Positions 6,592 to 9,600 of a stretch of 9,600 nt of DNA are shown one piece after another. The stretch lies in assembly GCA_934254815.1 (NCBI GenBank), contig CAKQME010000025.1, positions 1 through 9,600 of the forward strand, given 5' to 3'. This DNA is from an uncultured Clostridia bacterium (GTDB lineage Bacteria; Bacillota; Clostridia; Christensenellales; Borkfalkiaceae). The notes beneath the pieces are model-generated. The model made no database searches, was not told the DNA's origin, and saw nothing but the letters and a program-made list of their open reading frames with translations. Every line of letters begins with the position of its first letter. Within the stretch, counting starts at the first letter, position 1. The position numbers were made by a program, and so were the translations under genes.

Positions 6592-6607
6592 GTTATACAA
6601 GTTATAC
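6592..6607. repeat. tandem GTTATAC repeat in the AbrB/ynbB leader
   Basis: Two copies of GTTATAC (6592-6598 and 6601-6607) are separated by AA, a 9-base period. They lie between the predicted transcription start (about 6616) and the ribosome binding site of the AbrB-like gene. The position suits an operator, possibly for autoregulation. This is inferred from position only. Confidence 0.45.
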
Positions 6608-6622
6608 TTTTCATACCGAAAG

Positions 6623-6651
6623 ATTATAACACTTTATATTTTATAAAGCAA
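6623..6651 (-). promoter_or_regulatory. promoter of the AbrB-ynbB operon
   Basis: On the minus strand: -10 TATAAT (6623-6628), preceded by TGT as an extended -10, a 17-base spacer and a weak -35 TTGCTT (6646-6651). The predicted start near 6616 gives a leader of about 50 bases. The -35 directly abuts the T-run of the upstream terminator. Confidence 0.75.
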
Positions 6652-6691
6652 GAAAAAAGCCGTCGTTTGCAAAAATATTTACAAACGACGG
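6652..6691 (-). terminator. intrinsic terminator of the ferritin-like gene
   Basis: A 10-bp stem CCGTCGTTTG/CAAACGACGG (6660-6669 with 6682-6691) with a 12-base loop is followed on the minus strand by CTTTTTTCTT. It lies 28 bases after the stop of the ferritin-like gene. The GC-rich base plus T-run is a standard rho-independent terminator. Confidence 0.92.
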
Positions 6692-6719
6692 AACTTATCG
6701 CAAAAGAATGCGCCCGGCA

Positions 6720-7226
6720 TCACTGTTTTATGTATTTTTCCAATTGTTCGCGAAGCACCTTAACATGTAACTCTTCGTCTAACTTAATTCTCTTTATTAC
6801 CGCTATTACCCGCTCGTTTTTTAACCGACATATTATTTTTTCATATAAAGCTATAGCGTTTAACTCGCCGTTGATATCGTCTATAAGCATATTTTGCGGA
6901 TCCCTGCCGTATGAAACACACTCCGAAGAATAATTACGCATTCCGGGTATTTCAGTGGTAAATACGGGCGGATAACCGAGCTTTAAAATGAGATCGCCTA
7001 AAATCTCGATATGCTTCATTTCCGCAATCGAAATACCGGCAAGAATATCGGCGGTTTCTTTATTGCCGTAACTTTCGAAATAGAAATTATGAAAACGATA
7101 TTGCAACACCGCCGTAAGCTCACCCCTCAAGCCCATATAGGCAGGCGAAACGATAGTCGCGCTCTCCCTGTCCTCCCCTATATCCTCGAACGACGGATAC
7201 GGCAAATCCAATAGTATAGGTTTCAT
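6720..7226 (-). CDS. ferritin-like diiron protein
   Basis: A 168-residue four-helix ferritin-like protein. The carboxylate/histidine ligand pattern of a diiron site is complete: E36 (GELTAVLQYRF), E69-x2-H72 (EMKHIEILGDLI), E121 (GELNAIALYEKII) and E151-x2-H154 (DEELHVKVL). It may be a bacterioferritin- or rubrerythrin-like iron or peroxide-handling protein; no rubredoxin domain is present, and Mn-catalase-like relatives are an alternative. The start chosen is the ATG at 7224-7226, because GGGAGGT lies 5 bases before it. An upstream in-frame start at 7265 lacks such a site and would begin upstream of the candidate -10. A strong terminator follows. It diverges from the radical SAM repair gene, with a candidate SOS-like box in the shared region. 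Confidence 0.85.
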   Translation of the reverse strand: MKPILLDLPYPSFEDIGEDRESATIVSPAYMGLRGELTAVLQYRFHNFYFESYGNKETADILAGISIAEMKHIEILGDLILKLGYPPVFTTEIPGMRNYSSECVSYGRDPQNMLIDDINGELNAIALYEKIICRLKNERVIAVIKRIKLDEELHVKVLREQLEKYIKQ

Positions 7227-7242
7227 ATTATACCTCCCGTTT

Positions 7243-7248
7243 ATTATA
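7243..7248 (-). promoter_or_regulatory. candidate -10 box of the ferritin-like gene
   Basis: TATAAT on the minus strand, 16 bases before the ATG. No good -35 is found at 16-18 bases. The place where it would fall (about 7266-7271) is inside the CAAAC-N4-GTTCG element at 7259-7272. The leader would be very short, with the ribosome binding site at its 5' end. Confidence 0.4.
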
Positions 7249-7258
7249 TTCAAAGTAA

Positions 7259-7272
7259 CAAACAAACGTTCG
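7259..7272. promoter_or_regulatory. candidate LexA (SOS) box 1
   Basis: CAAAC-AAAC-GTTCG, an imperfect palindrome close to the Bacillus LexA/DinR consensus CGAAC-RNRY-GTTYC. The spacer fits RNRY; mismatches fall at positions 2 and 14. It ends 8 bases before the -35 of the radical SAM gene and overlaps the expected -35 area of the divergent ferritin-like gene. A second copy lies 56 bases downstream. Confidence 0.55.
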
Positions 7273-7280
7273 AAATTTGC

Positions 7281-7309
7281 TTGACTATAAGCTTTTATCG
7301 TGATATACT
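7281..7309 (+). promoter_or_regulatory. promoter of the radical SAM/DUF4130 operon
   Basis: TTGACT (7281-7286), a 17-base spacer and TATACT (7304-7309), preceded by TGA as an extended -10. The predicted start is near 7316. That is inside the candidate SOS box 2 and downstream of the in-frame GTG at 7300, which excludes that codon as the translation start. Confidence 0.8.
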
Positions 7310-7314
7310 ATACA

Positions 7315-7328
7315 CAAACATTTGTTCG
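7315..7328. promoter_or_regulatory. candidate LexA (SOS) box 2
   Basis: CAAAC-ATTT-GTTCG, with the same half-sites and spacing as the element at 7259-7272. It contains the 12-base palindrome-like ACAAA-CA-TTTGT. It lies over the predicted transcription start of the radical SAM operon, a typical place for a repressor to block initiation. Confidence 0.55.
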
Positions 7329-7356
7329 TTATTGCTTGCTGGAAAGGTGCATAGGT

Positions 7357-8610
7357 ATGATAGACGGCGAAAGATTAAAGATTTTAGTTGAGAGTGCAAA
7401 ATATGACGTTTCATGTTCGTCTTCGGGTTCTTCAAGAAAGAATACGCCAAAAGGTCTCGGAAACGCCGAATTCGGCGGCATATGCCATTCTTTTACCGAG
7501 GACGGCAGATGTATTTCCCTGCTCAAAATTCTTATGACCAACAGGTGCGCGTATGATTGCCAATATTGCGTAAATCGCAGAAGCAACGACGTTCCGAGAG
7601 CAGAAGCTACCCCAGACGAAATATGCGAACTGGTAATGAATTTTTACAAGCGCAATTATATAGAGGGGCTTTTTCTGTCGTCGGCGGTATATAAAAACGC
7701 CGAATACACGATGGAAAGATTGATGGAAACTGTTATAAAGTTACGCAAATTATACGGCTTCAACGGTTATATTCACCTTAAAGGAATACCGTCAGCCGAC
7801 CCGCAAACAATAATGCGAGCAGGCGAATATGTCGACAGAATGAGTTTTAATCTTGAACTTCCGAGCGAGAAAAGCCTTAAATTGCTTGCGCCCGACAAAA
7901 GCAAAAAAGGCATACTGACACCTATGAATATGATGGCGGACGAATACAGGCAATCGAAAAGCCTTAAATACGGGAAATTCTTACCCGCAGGACAAACAAC
8001 GCAAATGATAGTAGGAGCGTCACCCGAAACCGACGGACAAATAATCCGGCTTGCACAGGGTTTATATAAAAAATATTCGCTTAAAAGAGTATATTATTCG
8101 TCATATATTCCCGCAAATGACAAAAACCCGCTTTTACCGGTAAAGCCCGTCGGGCTTCTCCGCGAACATCGGCTTTATCAGGCAGACTGGTTACTCAGAT
8201 TTTACGGATTTTCCGCAAGCGAAATATTAGACGAAAACGAAAACTTATCCGACGAATACGATCCGAAATGCGGTTGGGCGTTAAAGCACCCCGAATACTT
8301 CCCGGTAGAAGTCAATACGGCGCCGCCGGAAATGTTGGTGAGAGTTCCCGGAATAGGTTTTAAAAGCGCATACAAAATAGTGAAAGCGCGGGCTTACGGC
8401 TCACTCGATTTCATCGCCCTTGCGAAAATGCGAGTGGTTTTAAAAAGAGCAAAGCACTTTATCACTTGCAAAGGTAAATTTATGGGGTCGGACAACAACG
8501 CCGTAATAAGCGGATTGCTTGCGGCAAGCGGAGCGGAGGAATTTGCCACACAATTATCGCTTTTCTCTTCACCTGACATATCGCTCAGCGTTTTAACCGG
8601 TGAACTATGA
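7357..8610 (+). CDS. radical SAM protein, putative DNA modification/repair type
   Basis: A 417-residue protein of the 'putative DNA modification/repair radical SAM protein' family (TIGR03916 type), whose reaction is unknown. The 4Fe-4S/SAM motif C64-x3-C68-x2-C71 follows a cysteine-bearing N-terminus typical of the family (YDVSCSSSG with C20, then C43 and C52), which might hold a second cluster. GLFLSSAV (104-111) continues the barrel. A helix-hairpin-helix with PGIG (331-334) suggests DNA binding, and QLSLF at 399-403 matches the sliding-clamp binding consensus. The start is the ATG at 7357 with AAGGTG 7 bases before it; the in-frame GTG at 7300 precedes the predicted transcript. The gene overlaps the DUF4130 gene by 4 bases and is flanked upstream by two SOS-like boxes. 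Confidence 0.93.
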   Translation: MIDGERLKILVESAKYDVSCSSSGSSRKNTPKGLGNAEFGGICHSFTEDGRCISLLKILMTNRCAYDCQYCVNRRSNDVPRAEATPDEICELVMNFYKRNYIEGLFLSSAVYKNAEYTMERLMETVIKLRKLYGFNGYIHLKGIPSADPQTIMRAGEYVDRMSFNLELPSEKSLKLLAPDKSKKGILTPMNMMADEYRQSKSLKYGKFLPAGQTTQMIVGASPETDGQIIRLAQGLYKKYSLKRVYYSSYIPANDKNPLLPVKPVGLLREHRLYQADWLLRFYGFSASEILDENENLSDEYDPKCGWALKHPEYFPVEVNTAPPEMLVRVPGIGFKSAYKIVKARAYGSLDFIALAKMRVVLKRAKHFITCKGKFMGSDNNAVISGLLAASGAEEFATQLSLFSSPDISLSVLTGEL

Positions 8611-9347
8611 AAATTTTTATAATCGACGGAAGTGCCGACGGTTTGTTTTCGGCGTTATTTTACGCTTTCGAAAAGAAAATAATGCCGGACAAAATAGCAA
8701 CGGGAGCCGTTCAACGGTCGTTTACTGACGAAACATTCGAAATTATAAACGACAAAGAACACTCCGAACGCGTAAAGAAATTTCTTACCGCTGCAACCAC
8801 CAAGCGAGCGTTAAGCGATACGTTCGTTGCGTTAAGAAGCGGCGAAGAAAGTAAATTCACTATAATTTTCAATTACCTGAAATTAGTTACCGACAATAAA
8901 AAAACTGACATATCGCTGAATTTTGCCGATGAACGGGTTTTAAATTTTTCCGATCTGATACGCAAAATTTACAACGAAACCCACCGTTTTAAAGGTTTTT
9001 TACGCTTTTCGGAAAGTTCAAAAGGTTTTATGTACGCGTACTTTGAACCCGACAACGATATAACCGAATTTCTTATGCCTCACTTCAAGGCACGGTTCGG
9101 CGCGTTGCCGTTTATCATTCATGACGTTAAACGAAATATCGTCGGTCTTTGCGACGGAAAAAGTTATAAGGTTTTCGACGCCAAAGACAACGTTTTAACG
9201 GTTTACCTTTCCGACGAACAAAAAGACTTTGTAAACTTATGGAAAACCTACTATAAAAGCGTAAATATCGAATCAAGAAAAAACACGCGGCAAATGTTGA
9301 ATTACATGCCCGCGCGTTATCACAAAAATTTACCCGAAAAACAATAA
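8607..9347 (+). CDS. DUF4130 protein, obligate partner of the radical SAM protein
   Basis: A 246-residue protein of the DUF4130 / 'probable DNA metabolism protein' family (TIGR03914/TIGR03915 type), nearly always encoded beside the radical SAM protein upstream. Visible conserved segments are IIDGSADGLFSALF (5-18), HRFKGFLRF (126-134), YAYFEPD (143-149), HFKARF (159-164), IIHDVKR (170-176), W212 in LWKTYY, and NTRQMLNYMPARYHKNLPE (226-244). Some relatives are fused to a uracil-DNA glycosylase domain; this one ends after the DUF4130 part, so it is the stand-alone form. The ATG overlaps the radical SAM stop as ATGA, with GGTGA 3 bases before it, so the two are translationally coupled. No terminator is seen before the convergent gene, which begins 16 bases on. 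Confidence 0.9.
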   Translation: MKIFIIDGSADGLFSALFYAFEKKIMPDKIATGAVQRSFTDETFEIINDKEHSERVKKFLTAATTKRALSDTFVALRSGEESKFTIIFNYLKLVTDNKKTDISLNFADERVLNFSDLIRKIYNETHRFKGFLRFSESSKGFMYAYFEPDNDITEFLMPHFKARFGALPFIIHDVKRNIVGLCDGKSYKVFDAKDNVLTVYLSDEQKDFVNLWKTYYKSVNIESRKNTRQMLNYMPARYHKNLPEKQ

Positions 9348-9363
9348 ATAGCTTATAATATAT

Positions 9364-9600
9364 TTAGTCCATCGACGCGATTGTGGTTAAAAAAGCTATA
9401 AACTCACTGTTCGTAGGCTTTTCGTTCTCATCGAAATTCGCTCCGTAATAGGTATTAGTCACTTTTACTAATTTTCCTTTATTATACGCTACCGTTATTG
9501 CGTTTCTTATATTCCTTTCTACTGCTTTACTCGTTGTATGATATTCTTCGGCTATTTCATGATATAACCTTGTCGTTACGCTATGCAATTCGCTCGGATC
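9364..9600 (-). CDS. spo0A: Spo0A-type C-terminal DNA-binding domain (partial)
   Basis: The last 78 residues of a gene that runs off the right edge. They align with the Spo0A C-terminal DNA-binding domain: LYHEIAEEYHTTSKAVERNIRNAI matches the helix-turn-helix region, and KPTNSEFIA matches a hallmark near the end. Spo0A is the master response regulator of sporulation. Bacillus residues are replaced at several positions in the recognition helix area (for example TVAYNKG where Bacillus has EVAWSRG), and the protein stops soon after NSEFIA. A TTG codon at 9586-9588 is not a start; the frame continues to 9600 as D-P-S-E. Whether a receiver domain lies upstream cannot be seen, so a Spo0A paralogue is possible. 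Confidence 0.85.
   Translation of the reverse strand, partial: DPSELHSVTTRLYHEIAEEYHTTSKAVERNIRNAITVAYNKGKLVKVTNTYYGANFDENEKPTNSEFIAFLTTIASMD

Noticed and set aside
7227..7265. N-terminal extension of the ferritin-like protein by 13 residues
   Set aside because: The ATG at 7226 has a near-perfect GGGAGGT five bases upstream, and the extension overlaps the likely -10 region.
7300..7356. In-frame GTG start extending the radical SAM protein by 19 residues
   Set aside because: It lies inside the promoter, upstream of the -10 at 7304-7309, has no ribosome binding site, and the ATG at 7357 has AAGGTG at a good distance.
9345..9366. TAAATA/TATTTA inverted repeat between the DUF4130 and Spo0A-type genes as a bidirectional terminator
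   Set aside because: Six AT pairs with a 10-base loop that includes both stop codons; too weak to call.

Overview
The window looks like chromosomal DNA of a low-GC, endospore-lineage Firmicute, most likely an uncultured member of the Clostridia. Four things point there: a Spo0A-type C-terminal DNA-binding domain at the right edge, an AbrB/SpoVT-type regulator, strong GGAG-type ribosome binding sites with AT-rich sigma-A promoters, and the adjacent rdgB-ysnB pair also known from Bacillus. I cannot name the genus. There are no insertion sequences, phage genes or CRISPR repeats, and nearly all of the window is coding.

Layout. Positions 1-325 hold a minus-strand tRNA operon (Gly-TCC, Arg-TCT, His-GTG in transcription order) behind a near-consensus promoter. 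Positions 424-2152 are a minus-strand operon: a YjdF-like membrane protein, the nucleotide-pool cleaner RdgB, and a YfcE/YsnB-type metallophosphoesterase. A back-to-back promoter pair separates it from a plus-strand YhhN/TMEM86-like membrane protein (2258-2959), whose promoter places the transcript start on the ATG. Its 3' end overlaps a convergent AEC-family permease (2931-3878). Next on the minus strand come a DMT/EamA transporter (3990-4910), a coupled pair of an AbrB-like regulator and a YnbB-type PLP enzyme (5047-6565), and a ferritin-like diiron protein (6720-7226). No gene-free stretch exceeds about 150 bases.

The most interesting part is 7226-9347. A plus-strand, two-gene unit encodes a radical SAM protein of the 'putative DNA modification/repair' type and its constant partner, a DUF4130 protein, with a 4-base overlap. 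Two copies of CAAAC-N4-GTTCG, close to the Firmicute LexA (SOS) box, flank its promoter. One sits just upstream of -35, the other over the predicted transcription start. The upstream copy also covers the expected -35 area of the divergent ferritin-like gene. The radical SAM protein carries a C-terminal helix-hairpin-helix and a perfect QLSLF pentapeptide, the consensus bacterial sliding-clamp binding motif. Together these suggest a DNA-damage-induced, replication-associated repair or modification system of unknown chemistry, possibly co-controlled with an iron-binding protein. Motifs, spacings and gene order are read directly from the sequence; the SOS control and clamp binding are inferences.
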